Positions 17,551 through 26,201 of a stretch of 33,342 nucleotides of DNA are shown in pieces (position 1 is the first letter of the stretch; every line of letters begins with the position of its first letter). The stretch is from the NCBI GenBank assembly GCA_947258875.1, contig CAMYKB010000003.1, forward strand, positions 76,358-109,699, in the 5' to 3' direction. The notes under the pieces were generated by a model. The model made no database searches. It was not told the DNA's origin and saw only the letters and a list, made by a program, of their open reading frames with translations. Position numbers and translations under genes: made by a program. Source of the DNA: an uncultured Gammaproteobacteria bacterium (GTDB lineage Bacteria; Pseudomonadota; Gammaproteobacteria; CAMYKB01).

Positions 17551-18021
17551 GTGGCGGGCAAACAACGAGTAGAGCAGGCTGTGGTGTCGGTCAAGCGCGG
17601 TGTGGCGCAGGCCGAATCGATCTGCAAACAAAATCATGCGCGGCTGACCCCCTTGCGCCGTAGGGTGCTGGAACTGGTACTGATCAGTCGCAAGCCGGTA
17701 GGCGCCTATAAATTACTGGAAGACCTCAAACACGATGACTTCAGTGATGCGCCACCCACGGTGTACCGGGCGCTGGAATTCCTGTTGACACATGGGCTGG
17801 TGCACCGCATCGCCAAATCCAATACCTATGTGGCCTGTACCCATCCACACGATGATCATCACGGGCTCATGTTTGTCTGCCGTGAATGTGGCGAGGCGAT
17901 CGAGTCCGAAGAACATCGGCTGTTGCAGGATATCGGACGCTGTGGTGATGAACACGGGTTTCGTATACCCAATCAAATCGTCGAGATTGAGGGCATCTGC
18001 AGTGCCTGCCGGATGAATTGA
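17551..18021 (+). CDS. zur: Zinc uptake regulator (Fur family, Zur)
   Basis: A 156-residue Fur-family repressor. The winged-helix DNA-binding part contains RLTPLRRRVLELVL and PPTVYRALEFLLTHGLVHR; the dimer part has HPHDDHHGLMFVCRECG and ends GICSACRMN. Two CxxC pairs (110/113 and 150/153) form the structural zinc site, and the His cluster is the sensing region. The start GTG 17551 has a GGAGG ribosome-binding site 7 bp before it. Its stop overlaps the znuC start (TGATG). Genome position with znuABC and the Zur box upstream supports Zur over Fur. Confidence 0.94.
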   Translation: MAGKQRVEQAVVSVKRGVAQAESICKQNHARLTPLRRRVLELVLISRKPVGAYKLLEDLKHDDFSDAPPTVYRALEFLLTHGLVHRIAKSNTYVACTHPHDDHHGLMFVCRECGEAIESEEHRLLQDIGRCGDEHGFRIPNQIVEIEGICSACRMN

Positions 18022-18818
18022 TGGCAATCTCGGATAACAGATTGCTTGCGAGTCTGCGCGATGTCAGTATTGAAACCAACGGGCGCGCGCTGATCAGTCA
18101 TGTGGGGCTGGATGTGCATGCTGGAGAAATTATCACGCTAATCGGGCCCAATGGCGCAGGCAAGACCACGCTGCTGCGGGCGCTGCTGGGCTTGCAGGCA
18201 GTCACCAGTGGTACGGTGCATCGCGCCAGAGGCTTGCGCGTGGGTTATATGCCGCAAAGACTACAGATTGACCCGATTATTCCGCTCAGCGTACAACGTT
18301 TCCTCACACTCAGTCGACGCACCTCGCAGCAGGATGTACAGCGCAGCTTGAAAGAAGTAGGCGCGGCTCATGTGCAGGAGCAGTCGTTACATGTGATATC
18401 CGGCGGTGAACTGCAGCGTGTGTTACTGGCGCGGGCCTTGATGTGTCAACCTGACTTACTGATTCTCGATGAACCCGCACAAGGCGTGGATGTAGTAGGG
18501 CAGAGCGATCTCTATACCCTGATCGGCAGTATCCGCGATCGCTATGGTTGTGGGGTGTTGATGGTATCGCATGATCTGCACCTGGTGATGGAAGCGGCGG
18601 ATTCGGTCATCTGTCTCAATCAACATGTCTGTTGCACGGGGCACCCGGAGGCCGTCAGTCAACATCCGGAATATCTTAAGTTGTTTGGTGATGCGCCATT
18701 GAAGGGTCTGGCAGTGTATACCCATGCACACGATCACGAGCATAACCTGCACGGTGATGTCGTGCCCCTGGCAGAGAGTGAAGAGAAAGAACAGCACGAG
18801 GGCCACGATCATGAATGA
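18021..18818 (+). CDS. znuC: Zinc ABC transporter ATP-binding protein with His-rich tail
   Basis: A 265-residue ATPase with Walker A GPNGAGKTT, signature ISGGELQRVLLARAL, Walker B LLILDEP and the H-loop VSHD. The typical ZnuC segment VGYMPQRLQIDP is present. The C-terminal tail is rich in His (YTHAHDHEHNLHGD and HEGHDHE), which could bind zinc on the cytoplasmic side; such tails occur in several ZnuC proteins. The start ATG 18021 overlaps the zur stop. The last bases overlap the znuB start by 8 bp. Confidence 0.94.
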   Translation: MAISDNRLLASLRDVSIETNGRALISHVGLDVHAGEIITLIGPNGAGKTTLLRALLGLQAVTSGTVHRARGLRVGYMPQRLQIDPIIPLSVQRFLTLSRRTSQQDVQRSLKEVGAAHVQEQSLHVISGGELQRVLLARALMCQPDLLILDEPAQGVDVVGQSDLYTLIGSIRDRYGCGVLMVSHDLHLVMEAADSVICLNQHVCCTGHPEAVSQHPEYLKLFGDAPLKGLAVYTHAHDHEHNLHGDVVPLAESEEKEQHEGHDHE

Positions 18819-19611
18819 TTTTCTGATACGTGCGTTACTGGCAGGTGTGGCCGTGGCGCTGATCGCGGGTCCACTGGGTTCGTTCGTGGTGTGGCGGCGG
18901 TTGGCCTATTTTGGTGACACGCTGGCACATAGCGCATTACTCGGCGTCGCGCTGGGTTTCTTGCTGGGCGTGAGCGTCAACCTGGCAGTGATTGCTGTCT
19001 GTCTCAGCATCGCCATACTGTTGGTGATCTTCCAGCAGAAACAGCAACTCGCCAATGATACCCTGCTGGGGATACTCGCACATGCCGCGCTGTCACTGGG
19101 CCTGGTTGCGATGTCGTTCATCGAGGGCGTGCGCGTCGATCTGATGGCCTACCTATTCGGCGATATCCTTGCCATTACCAGTCACGACCTGGCATGGATT
19201 TATGGCGGTAGTGTACTGGCCTTATTGATACTGCTGGCGTTATGGCGGCCCTTGCTATCGATGACGGTGCACGAAGAACTGGCGCGCGTCGAAGGCGTAC
19301 CCGTCACCTGGGTGAATATCGGCTTGATGCTGTTGATCGCGATTGTGGTCGCCGTCGCCATGAAGATCATAGGTATCCTGCTCATTACGGCATTATTGAT
19401 CATCCCCGCGGCCACCGCGCGACGACTCGCGGGCGGTCCCGAACAGATGGCCGTGGTTGCAGCGCTATTGGGCTGCGCCGCTGTCGGCGGCGGACTGATG
19501 ATGTCGCTGCGATGGGATACCCCAGCAGGCCCATCGATTGTAGTTGTCGCAGCTATATTGTTTGTGGTGATCAACCTATTGCCAATTTTTGGCCGGCGCA
19601 GTCGAACTTGA
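18811..19611 (+). CDS. znuB: Zinc ABC transporter permease
   Basis: A 266-residue membrane protein with about eight hydrophobic segments. The blocks GPLGSFVVWRRLAYFGDTLAHSALLGVALG, DLMAYLFGDILA, and KIIGILLITALLIIPAATARRLA are characteristic of ZnuB/TroC-type metal permeases. The real start is ATG 18811; an 87-bp upstream extension of the same frame lies wholly inside znuC. It completes the zur-znuC-znuB transcript. Confidence 0.94.
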   Translation: MNDFLIRALLAGVAVALIAGPLGSFVVWRRLAYFGDTLAHSALLGVALGFLLGVSVNLAVIAVCLSIAILLVIFQQKQQLANDTLLGILAHAALSLGLVAMSFIEGVRVDLMAYLFGDILAITSHDLAWIYGGSVLALLILLALWRPLLSMTVHEELARVEGVPVTWVNIGLMLLIAIVVAVAMKIIGILLITALLIIPAATARRLAGGPEQMAVVAALLGCAAVGGGLMMSLRWDTPAGPSIVVVAAILFVVINLLPIFGRRSRT

Positions 19612-19676
19612 TCTGTTGCGCGTCGTAAACTCCCTGCAATAATTCATTTTTTCGGATTCCGGGAATCGATAAAGCA

Positions 19677-20024
19677 TAAATCTATAGAAACGATACAAAC
19701 GGCCGTCCCGGCGATGAAGGGCATCAAGCTGGCTTCGGCAGCGTAGATAACCTGGTGGAAGGCCCTAATGGCGAACTGATTATGATCGAAGACAACAAAC
19801 CATCAGATGTCTGGTTTGCTTCTACCAAGACAGACGAGTTTGGTGCTTCACTTAAAGTTAAGCTGCTTGCTTCATTGATTGATCCTGGTGCCGAAGCTAC
19901 GGGTATCTATTTCAACCCAACAGACCCACGCACCCTGTACGTTAATATCCAGCACTCAGCTGCTGACGATGACGACGGCGCTTGGGCTATCACCAGGAAA
20001 GGTCGTGATCACGACAAACACTAA
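19677..20024 (+). pseudogene. 3' remnant of a PhoX/DUF839-type gene
   Basis: The frame is open from just after a TAA (19674-19676) but has no good start. It encodes DTNGRPGDEGHQAGFGSVDNLVEGPNGELIMIED in two conserved pieces, then GAEATGIYFNPTDPRTLYVNIQHS, the C-terminal block of PhoX-type (DUF839) phosphatases, and ends in an Asp-rich stretch. Full-length members are 450-700 residues, so only the last fifth remains; the znuB gene ends 65 bp upstream. It keeps its terminator at 20046-20075. I infer a deletion that removed the 5' part. An in-frame GTG at 19755 could start an 89-residue product, but nothing supports translation. Confidence 0.6.
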
Positions 20025-20045
20025 GAAATATATTTTTCTGGTATA

Positions 20046-20078
20046 AAGAAGGGGTGCTCTAAAGCACCCCTTCTTTAT
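20046..20078 (+). terminator. Strong intrinsic terminator
   Basis: A 13-bp stem, AAGAAGGGGTGCT (20046-20058) and AGCACCCCTTCTT (20063-20075), with a CTAA loop and adjoining T-rich sequence on the 3' side. The A-rich 5' arm makes it potentially bidirectional. It follows the PhoX remnant stop by 22 bp. Confidence 0.9.
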
Positions 20079-20453
20079 TGCGTCGTTGTAAATTTATTCA
20101 GAGAAATACGGGAAATCTTTTTCGGCATCCAGGTGTTTACGTTGTAATTAAACGTGCTGCGATTAGTAGAAATCTTGCTGCTAGTGGCAGTCTCCAAAAA
20201 TACGCATAGCTGTCCAGCGCACTTCATCCGATAACCACCTGTTTGTGTGCATCAACAGACTGCGGAGTCAAATAGTAGGACCAAAAAAGAAAATTGGGGC
20301 CAAAGTGCAATTTCCGCTAATATTAGAAACAATTGCTCTCTGGGTGGGCTTGTGCTGGTATAAATTGAAAAAACAGATGTGAATTAATGTGCCAACGCAT
20401 GATCTGCTAAACCTAAGGCAGCTTATTACGAAACCAGGGTCAATACACAGATA
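20079..20453. other. 375-bp intergenic region, AT-rich, no gene seen
   Basis: No convincing frame on either strand and no strong hairpin. A TGGTATAAA (extended -10-like) lies near 20355-20363, about 90 bp before the DsbD-like gene, but no -35 at a proper distance is visible. The region separates the PhoX remnant from the redox fusion gene. Confidence 0.3.
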
Positions 20454-21764
20454 ATGTTCGGAATCGAAAAAATAGGGCGCTATCTTGTAATTCTTTTCCT
20501 TCTGTTTATTGCGCCTGCGCCTAATGTTCTAGCTTCGAATCAACCTGTCTGGTATGAAAAGGATGTGAATGGCCAGCCTATAATTCATTTATATTTCTTT
20601 TGGTCAAAAAAATGCCCTCATTGTGTTAAGGCGCGACCCGATATTATTGAGATGGGTAAAGAATATCCGTGGCTAAAATTACATTCGCTTGAGTTGATCG
20701 ATTATCCGGAAAACGTACAAACGTATATCGATATGGCAGCGCTGTTTGGTAATGACGCTCGCAGTGTGCCTACATTTATGTTTTGTGGAAATTCACTTAG
20801 TGGCTATGAAAACAAAAACACAACAGGGCAATTATTAAAATCCTATTTACAGGCATGTTACCAATTTGCGAAACAAAGCGACCCTGATAACACCACTGTA
20901 TACAGGCTTGACCAAGATGAATCGCCATCAATCAATGTTCCGTTTTTTGGCAGCATATCTTCAGATGATTATTCGTTACCCGTATTAACCATTTTTATCG
21001 CTGGGATGGATGCCTTTAATCCTTGTGCTTTTTTTGTCTTGTTGTTTTTGCTGAGCATGATGATACACAGTCGAAGCAGAGGTAGAATGGCGCTAATTGG
21101 TGGAATATTTGTTTTTTTCTCTGGCGCTATCTATTTTTTGTTTATGACGGCCTGGTTAAATCTATTTATCTACCTGGGCGAGTTGCATGTAATTACCTTG
21201 ATTGCCGGCTGCATTGCGATATTGATCGCGCTGATTAATATCAAAGACTATTTCTGGTTTAAAAAAGGTTTCTCATTAAGTATCTCTGAGAATAAAAAAC
21301 CCAAGTTGATTGATCGCATTCGCCATTTACTGATGTTGGAATCATTGATCACGGTTATTTTTGCGACTGTTATATTAGCGCTCGTAGCAAATAGTTATGA
21401 ACTGTTATGTACAGCCGGGTTTCCAATGGTATACACAAGGATTTTAACTTTAAACTCATTATCGACTGAAAGTTATTATTTGTATCTTTTGATGTACAAC
21501 CTAATTTATATATTGCCTTTATTGATCATTGTTGCTCTTTTCACGGTGAAGCTCGGGTCACGAAAACTTTCCGAACATGAAGGTATGGTTCTGAAGTTAT
21601 TATCTGGTGTGATGATGTTAATGCTGGGCTTGTTATTGGTTGTATCGCCACAATTACTGAATAATGTGATGGCGGCGGCAGCACTGTTGCTTATTGCTAT
21701 AGGTGTTACCCTGATTATTGTTAAAATAACGGCGCATAGGAAAAATAGCCGCCCCTTGTCCTAA
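20454..21764 (+). CDS. Thioredoxin-like / CcdA-DsbD-like transmembrane fusion protein
   Basis: A 436-residue protein. Residues 1-28 are a signal peptide. Residues about 40-135 form a thioredoxin/glutaredoxin-like domain with active site CPHC (Cys54, Cys57) and the cis-Pro region SVPTF (Pro107). From about residue 175 there are some seven membrane helices; the first has DAFNPCAFFVLLFLLS (Cys191) and a later one LLCTAGFPMVYT (Cys319), equivalent to the paired membrane cysteines of CcdA/DsbD. It thus resembles a DsbD with its periplasmic thioredoxin domain moved to the N-terminus, and would pass electrons from cytoplasmic thioredoxin outward. It is AT-richer than its neighbours and stands alone. 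No exact family name is recognised. Confidence 0.8.
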   Translation: MFGIEKIGRYLVILFLLFIAPAPNVLASNQPVWYEKDVNGQPIIHLYFFWSKKCPHCVKARPDIIEMGKEYPWLKLHSLELIDYPENVQTYIDMAALFGNDARSVPTFMFCGNSLSGYENKNTTGQLLKSYLQACYQFAKQSDPDNTTVYRLDQDESPSINVPFFGSISSDDYSLPVLTIFIAGMDAFNPCAFFVLLFLLSMMIHSRSRGRMALIGGIFVFFSGAIYFLFMTAWLNLFIYLGELHVITLIAGCIAILIALINIKDYFWFKKGFSLSISENKKPKLIDRIRHLLMLESLITVIFATVILALVANSYELLCTAGFPMVYTRILTLNSLSTESYYLYLLMYNLIYILPLLIIVALFTVKLGSRKLSEHEGMVLKLLSGVMMLMLGLLLVVSPQLLNNVMAAAALLLIAIGVTLIIVKITAHRKNSRPLS

Positions 21765-22102
21765 AAACCAGAGATATTGGCCAGCCGCTCAATTTGTGTC
21801 GAGCCGTGTCGTGCCACTTATCGCCACAAAACCTTGATGCCATCCCATCGCTCCGCTTTAAAACTATGAAAAAATAATCTAACAATGAGCGAATTGAGGG
21901 AAAATCGAGTCTGACGCACTACTAATGTCCCACCAACGCGTCATTCCCGCGCAGGCGGGAATCTAGTGAACACGAATGGTATATAAATCAATTGTTTGCT
22001 GAATGTCTGGCCTCGGTAACTGGACCTACCCATAAACATGACGCCTCGATTTCAATCGCTAGAAACGAGGTGGGCCACCAAAAAAAGAGTGCCAAAAAGC
22101 TC
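21765..22102. other. 338-bp intergenic region with a REP-like palindrome
   Basis: No gene is supported; the frame of the downstream acetyltransferase is open back to 21992 but that extension does not look like its family. The only clear structure is the palindrome at 21943-21962. I looked for an attC-like site here, which would mark the left side of the cassette, and did not find one. Confidence 0.4.
21943..21962. repeat. REP-like extragenic palindrome
   Basis: ATTCCCGC (21943-21950), loop GCAG, GCGGGAAT (21955-21962): a perfect 8-bp-arm palindrome in the context CGTC...CTAG. This motif is widespread as an interspersed extragenic palindrome in many proteobacteria. Only one copy is visible in this window. 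Confidence 0.7.
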
Positions 22103-22615
22103 GTGAACCTGAATCTCACAATAAGGAACGAATCTGATGGCGATTTCACAGCAATAACTGATGTGACGGTCGCTGCATTTAAGTCTCTTGAGATCAGCAA
22201 CCATACTGAGCAATTTATAATAGAGGCCCTTCGCGCCGACAACGCTCTCTCTATATCGTTCGTAGCAGAAATTGACGGGCATGTGATCGGACATATCGCG
22301 TTTTCGCCTCTGAAGATTTCAGATGGCGCACAAGATTGGTATGGTCTAGGCCCTGTTTCAGTATTGCCAGAGTTCCAACGAAAAGGTGTTGGCAAGGCTT
22401 TAATAGAGGAAGGATTGTCACGGCTTAAAGATATGAATGCGCGAGGATGTTGTCTTGTTGGACATCCGGAATACTACAGGAAATTCGGGTTTGAGAATGT
22501 ATCGAGCCTTGTGTGCGAGGGAGTGCCCAAAGAGGTGTTCTTCGCTCTTTCTTTCAGCGAGTACATGCCGCAGGGGAAGGTCACTTTTCATGAGGCGTTT
22601 AAAGCAAATGGCTAA
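22103..22615 (+). CDS. GNAT family N-acetyltransferase, probable integron cassette gene
   Basis: A 170-residue GNAT protein (YhbS-like) starting at GTG 22103: LTIRNESDGDFTAITDVTVAAF, then VAEIDGHVIGHIAFSPLKI, the acetyl-CoA site LGPVSVLPEFQRKGVGKALIEEGL in two steps, and HPEYYRKFGFENV. The substrate is not predictable. The frame is open to 21992, but the conserved family start fits 22103. The stop TAA (22613-22615) lies inside the first box of an attC-like site, the hallmark of gene-cassette genes. Confidence 0.85.
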   Translation: MNLNLTIRNESDGDFTAITDVTVAAFKSLEISNHTEQFIIEALRADNALSISFVAEIDGHVIGHIAFSPLKISDGAQDWYGLGPVSVLPEFQRKGVGKALIEEGLSRLKDMNARGCCLVGHPEYYRKFGFENVSSLVCEGVPKEVFFALSFSEYMPQGKVTFHEAFKANG

Positions 22616-22684
22616 CAATAACGTTAACTACGCGCCTGCGGCGCCGGACGCTCCTTCGTCGCACCGGTTACGTTGACGTTAGGC
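22610..22684 (+). other. attC-like recombination site of an integron gene cassette
   Basis: A 75-bp imperfect inverted repeat. It starts with GGCTAAC (22610-22616, one mismatch to RYYYAAC) and ends with GTTAGGC (22678-22684, exact GTTRRRY). Inside, the left arm has AACGTTAA and the right arm TTACGTTG; their pairing leaves an unpaired T, as expected of the extrahelical bases that set strand choice. The centre folds into GCGCC-TGC-GGCGC and a second small hairpin. Length, box order and overlap with the upstream stop codon all fit attC. The presumed recombination point is after G22678. Confidence 0.75.
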
Positions 22685-22772
22685 ATTCCACGTGCCGCGT
22701 CTTAACTGACATAATGCTGTCAGTAGTGTAGATGTATGATTGATACCTCCAACATATACAAGGATAGAAAAA

Positions 22773-23174
22773 ATGGCTAGTGAAAACCTAAGTGTCATTT
22801 CTCACATTTCAATCGGTACGAACAGTTTCGAACGTGCTATTTCTTTCTACGATAAGGTGCTTATTACCCTGGGTTGCAAGCAGATCATGCAGCACCCTGG
22901 TGCAGTCGCTTATGGTCGAGAATTTCCCGAATTTTGGGTGCAAACTCCCATAGATGGAAAGCCTGCCACCGTAGGGAATGGGTCACATATTGGCTTTGTC
23001 GCTAACTCAAAAGAAGAAGTTCATGCTTTTTATGAGGCTGCACTAAACAATGGTGGTGAAGATGATGGCGCTCCAGGTCCTAGACCAGACTATGGTGAAG
23101 CTTATTACGGATGTTTTGTCAGAGATCTGGACGGGAATAAGATTGAGGCAACCTTTTGGAATGAAGAATTATAG
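22773..23174 (+). CDS. VOC/glyoxalase-bleomycin resistance superfamily protein, probable cassette gene
   Basis: A 133-residue single VOC-fold protein: ISHISIGTNSFERAISFYDKVL at the start, HIGFVANSKEEVHAFYEAAL in the middle, and YYGCFVRDLDGNKIEATFW at the end. The His near the start, the His of HIGF and the late Glu are in the positions of VOC metal ligands. The substrate is unknown; relatives are annotated as lactoylglutathione lyase-like. ATG 22773 is used, since the upstream in-frame extension lacks similarity. It begins 89 bp after the first attC-like site and ends 17 bp before a second, weaker one. Confidence 0.87.
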   Translation: MASENLSVISHISIGTNSFERAISFYDKVLITLGCKQIMQHPGAVAYGREFPEFWVQTPIDGKPATVGNGSHIGFVANSKEEVHAFYEAALNNGGEDDGAPGPRPDYGEAYYGCFVRDLDGNKIEATFWNEEL

Positions 23175-23190
23175 GCGTAATTAAAAAAAT

Positions 23191-23234
23191 GCCCAACAAG
23201 CGCGGCAGCAAGCTCCTCACTGCGATCGTTAGGA
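23191..23234 (+). other. Possible degenerate or partial attC-like site
   Basis: GCCCAAC (23191-23197, exact RYYYAAC) and GTTAGGA (23228-23234, one mismatch to GTTRRRY) bracket a 44-bp segment with GGCAG/CTGC pairing in the middle. The position just after the VOC stop is right for a cassette end. The segment is shorter than typical attC sites and its L boxes are weak, so it may be decayed. Confidence 0.4.
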
Positions 23235-23337
23235 TAACCGGGTATGGCCGAAAGTCGATCTTGAGGACAGATGCGTTTGCAGTTAATTCTGTGTGCTGGC
23301 ACAAAACTACGCAGTAGATGCCATTGTCCAATGCGCA

Positions 23338-24105
23338 CTAGCCTTCTTCAGGCCCTGGCAACTGATGTTGTTCTACTGTTTGCTTGACAGACTGGTGTGC
23401 AGTGTCGGCAAGCGTGCGCCGTTCAGTTTGTGTGTCGGTAATAGGCTCGCAGAAGTATATGTTGACGGGGATGGAGGGTTCACTCAGCACCTTGAGTCCG
23501 TGCGTCAATAAATCATTATCATCGATAAATGGCGCGATGGGGTGAACGCCCTGTGGATGGGGGTATACCACTGCCAGTGGTTGCACGGGGACATTGGCTT
23601 CCACCGCCGCCGTAAACAGACGTGGGTGAAAGCGTTGCACGGTTTCGCCGGTGCTGGTGGTGCCTTCGGCGAATAACACCACGTTCATGCCGTGTTGCAG
23701 CCGGTCGCGCATGATTTCTATGGCTTCGGCCGCCGCGTTTTTGCCGCCACGTTTGATGAACAGGGTGCCGGTAGCTGAAGACAGGGTGCCAACCACGGCC
23801 CAGCGACCGACTTCCGACTTGGATAAAAAACTGACGGGCAGGGCGCTGCCGATCGCCATGATGTCCAGCCAGGAAATATGGTTGGCGGCGACCAATGCCG
23901 GCGCGTCGATTGGTATGCCATGTGTTGTCACCCGTAGTCCAACGATCCTGCCGGCCTTGGTCAGCCAGCGGTGCTGGGTGTGTATCTGTCTCGGCGTCAG
24001 GGCCTTGTTTTCAGCGTGACGGAATACCGTGACGACCAACAGTAAGCCCCAAATAATATGTAGCGATAAGCGGAACAGCCGGTAACTGCAGCGTAAGAAG
24101 CCCAT
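23338..24105 (-). CDS. PlsC-like 1-acyl-glycerol-3-phosphate acyltransferase
   Basis: A 255-residue protein with an N-terminal membrane helix (LHIIWGLLLVVTVF). It has the acyltransferase motif I NHISWLD (NHxxxxD), GTLFIKRGG, and motif III VVLFAEGTTS (equivalent to FPEGTRS). Such enzymes add an acyl chain to lysophosphatidate or related lysolipids. I chose ATG 24105; the frame extends to 24195 but that part overlaps the upstream gene. It follows the DUF255 gene by 20 bp on the same strand and is probably co-transcribed. Confidence 0.88.
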   Translation of the reverse strand: MGFLRCSYRLFRLSLHIIWGLLLVVTVFRHAENKALTPRQIHTQHRWLTKAGRIVGLRVTTHGIPIDAPALVAANHISWLDIMAIGSALPVSFLSKSEVGRWAVVGTLSSATGTLFIKRGGKNAAAEAIEIMRDRLQHGMNVVLFAEGTTSTGETVQRFHPRLFTAAVEANVPVQPLAVVYPHPQGVHPIAPFIDDNDLLTHGLKVLSEPSIPVNIYFCEPITDTQTERRTLADTAHQSVKQTVEQHQLPGPEEG

Positions 24106-24125
24106 AGTGTGTCTGACGGTGTGTG

Positions 24126-26201
24126 TTATAGAGAAGCGGTTGTTTCGGTGAGGATGTTTTCCAGTTCCGCTAGTGTAGTGACTGGTGGCGAGCATGTCAT
24201 GCCGTTGCAGACATAAGCGACGACTGAGTCACGCGCTGACTTCTCTGCCAGCGCCGGGGGCAGATCGGCTGCGTCAGCGGGAATCGCCAGGCTGATGCGG
24301 CGCGGTGCATAGGGGGCTGTGCAGGCCTGATGCCATTCGGCTAGCGCCGGGGTATTGCCGCGCAGGATGATTGTCTGTGGCGCGGTGAGTTGTTCTTCAA
24401 AGGCGTTCAGCAGGGTCGCATGAACCATTGGTGATTCGCTGATGGCTTTGGAAGCGTATTTAAGCGTGCGTTCGGCGGCATCGAGATAACGGGTTTCACC
24501 CATGATGTATCCCAGGCGCGCCAGCACAGTGGCTGCGATGCCATTACCTGCCGGTGTGGCCTCGTCAGCGATTACCCTGGGTCTCTGGATCAGCTGTTCA
24601 TGGTCATTGGAGGTGAAATAAAATCCGCCGTTGTCGTTGTCCTCGAAGCGATCGAGCAAGACATCGGCAAGCTGGCAGGCGAACTGCAAGTCTTGGCTGC
24701 GCCATGCGGCTTGCAGCAGTTCAATGATGCCGTCGATGAGGAAGGCGTAGTCATCGATGTAGGCATTCAGATGGGCCTTACCATCTTTATATGTTGCCAG
24801 CAGGCGATTGTCCTGCCACAGCGTGTCGCGAATAAAATCCAGTGCGCGTTGCGCGGATTGTATGTACTCGGGATTATCAAGATGCCGCCCGGCTGCCGCT
24901 ATGCCCTTGATCATGAGGCCGTTCCAGCTGGTAAGGATTTTCTCATCACGGCCGGGGCGGATGCGCTGCTCACGCACAGCGAAGAGTATCTTGCGCGAAC
25001 GATTCAGGCTAGCGCAGAGTTCGTCGATACTCATTTTGAATTGGGTCGCCAGCTTATCGAGTTCTTTGTAGACGTGTAGGTTCCAGTGACCCTCGAAATT
25101 CGCCGGGCGATCCAGGCCGAAATGCTCTGCGAAGATGTCGTAATCCTTTTCGTCCAGCAGCGCCTTAACCTCATCGCGCTGCCACACATAAAACTTGCCT
25201 TCCTCGCCTTCCGAGTCGGCATCGAGTGTTGAGTAATAACCGCCTTGTGGTGATTGCATCTCGCGCATCACCCATTGCGCGGTTTCGTGACTGATGCGTG
25301 CGAACAGCGGGTTGCCGGTGGCGACGGCGGCTTCGCTGCACAGCGCCAACAATGGCCCATTGTCATACAGCATTTTTTCGAAATGCGGGATCATCCAGTA
25401 ATCATCGACCGAGTAACGGCAAAATCCGCCACCGAGTTGGTCGTAGACACCGCCCAGAGTCATTTTTTCCAGGGTGTAGGTCGCGATATGCAGTGCGCGT
25501 TGGTCTTGATGTTCGCCCGCGGTGCTAGCAGCCCAGTGACGCATCAGCCGGTCGAGGTTGCTCGGGTGCGGGAACTTGGGCGCGCTGCCGAAGCCGCCAT
25601 GCTTGTCATCAAAGCTGTGTTCCAGTTGATTGCGGGCAGTATCCAGAACCTCGGCACTCAGCGCGACGGGTTGACCCTCCGACGCATAGATGCGGTCAAG
25701 CGCATCGACGACCGAGGCGTTTTGTTTGTCTATTTCTTCTCTATGTTCGCGGTAGTACTGATCAACTCGCACCAGCAGGTCCTTAAAGGCTGGCAGCCCA
25801 TGGCGTTGTTCATTGGGAAAGTAAGTGCCGCCGAAAAACGGCACGTGGCTGTCGGGTGTGAGGAACATGGTCAGTGGCCAGCCGCCGCTACGACGGGTGA
25901 GCAGCATCTGCGCGGTCTGGTAGATCTTGTCGAGATCGGGACGCTCCTCACGGTCGATCTTGATGTTCACATACAGTGAATTCATGATCTCGGCAGTGGC
26001 CTCATCCTCGAAGGATTCATGTGCCATCACATGGCACCAGTGACAGGCGGAGTAACCGATCGACAGCAGGATCGGTTTGTTCTCACGGCGCGCCAGCTCC
26101 AGTGCCGCCGCGTTCCAGGGATGCCAGGCCACCGGATTATCGGCGTGTTGTAACAGGTAGGGGCTGGTTTCTTCGGCGAGGTGGTTTTTATGCGCAGGCA
26201 T
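24126..26201 (-). CDS. YyaL/DUF255 thioredoxin-domain protein
   Basis: A 691-residue protein of the YyaL family (related to spermatogenesis-associated protein 20). The N-terminal thioredoxin-like part reads [19 protein letters not shown] and [17 protein letters not shown], with CHWC at residues 53-56. It is followed by an (alpha/alpha)6-barrel glycosidase-like region, for example [15 protein letters not shown] and [22 protein letters not shown]. The biochemical role is not established. It diverges from rlmI across a 138-bp gap. Confidence 0.92.
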   Translation of the reverse strand: MPAHKNHLAEETSPYLLQHADNPVAWHPWNAAALELARRENKPILLSIGYSACHWCHVMAHESFEDEATAEIMNSLYVNIKIDREERPDLDKIYQTAQMLLTRRSGGWPLTMFLTPDSHVPFFGGTYFPNEQRHGLPAFKDLLVRVDQYYREHREEIDKQNASVVDALDRIYASEGQPVALSAEVLDTARNQLEHSFDDKHGGFGSAPKFPHPSNLDRLMRHWAASTAGEHQDQRALHIATYTLEKMTLGGVYDQLGGGFCRYSVDDYWMIPHFEKMLYDNGPLLALCSEAAVATGNPLFARISHETAQWVMREMQSPQGGYYSTLDADSEGEEGKFYVWQRDEVKALLDEKDYDIFAEHFGLDRPANFEGHWNLHVYKELDKLATQFKMSIDELCASLNRSRKILFAVREQRIRPGRDEKILTSWNGLMIKGIAAAGRHLDNPEYIQSAQRALDFIRDTLWQDNRLLATYKDGKAHLNAYIDDYAFLIDGIIELLQAAWRSQDLQFACQLADVLLDRFEDNDNGGFYFTSNDHEQLIQRPRVIADEATPAGNGIAATVLARLGYIMGETRYLDAAERTLKYASKAISESPMVHATLLNAFEEQLTAPQTIILRGNTPALAEWHQACTAPYAPRRISLAIPADAADLPPALAEKSARDSVVAYVCNGMTCSPPVTTLAELENILTETTASL

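Noticed and set aside
24600-25979. Long plus-strand frames opposite the YyaL/DUF255 gene
   Set aside because: They are antisense shadows of a gene with clear family motifs over its whole length and have no recognisable protein features.
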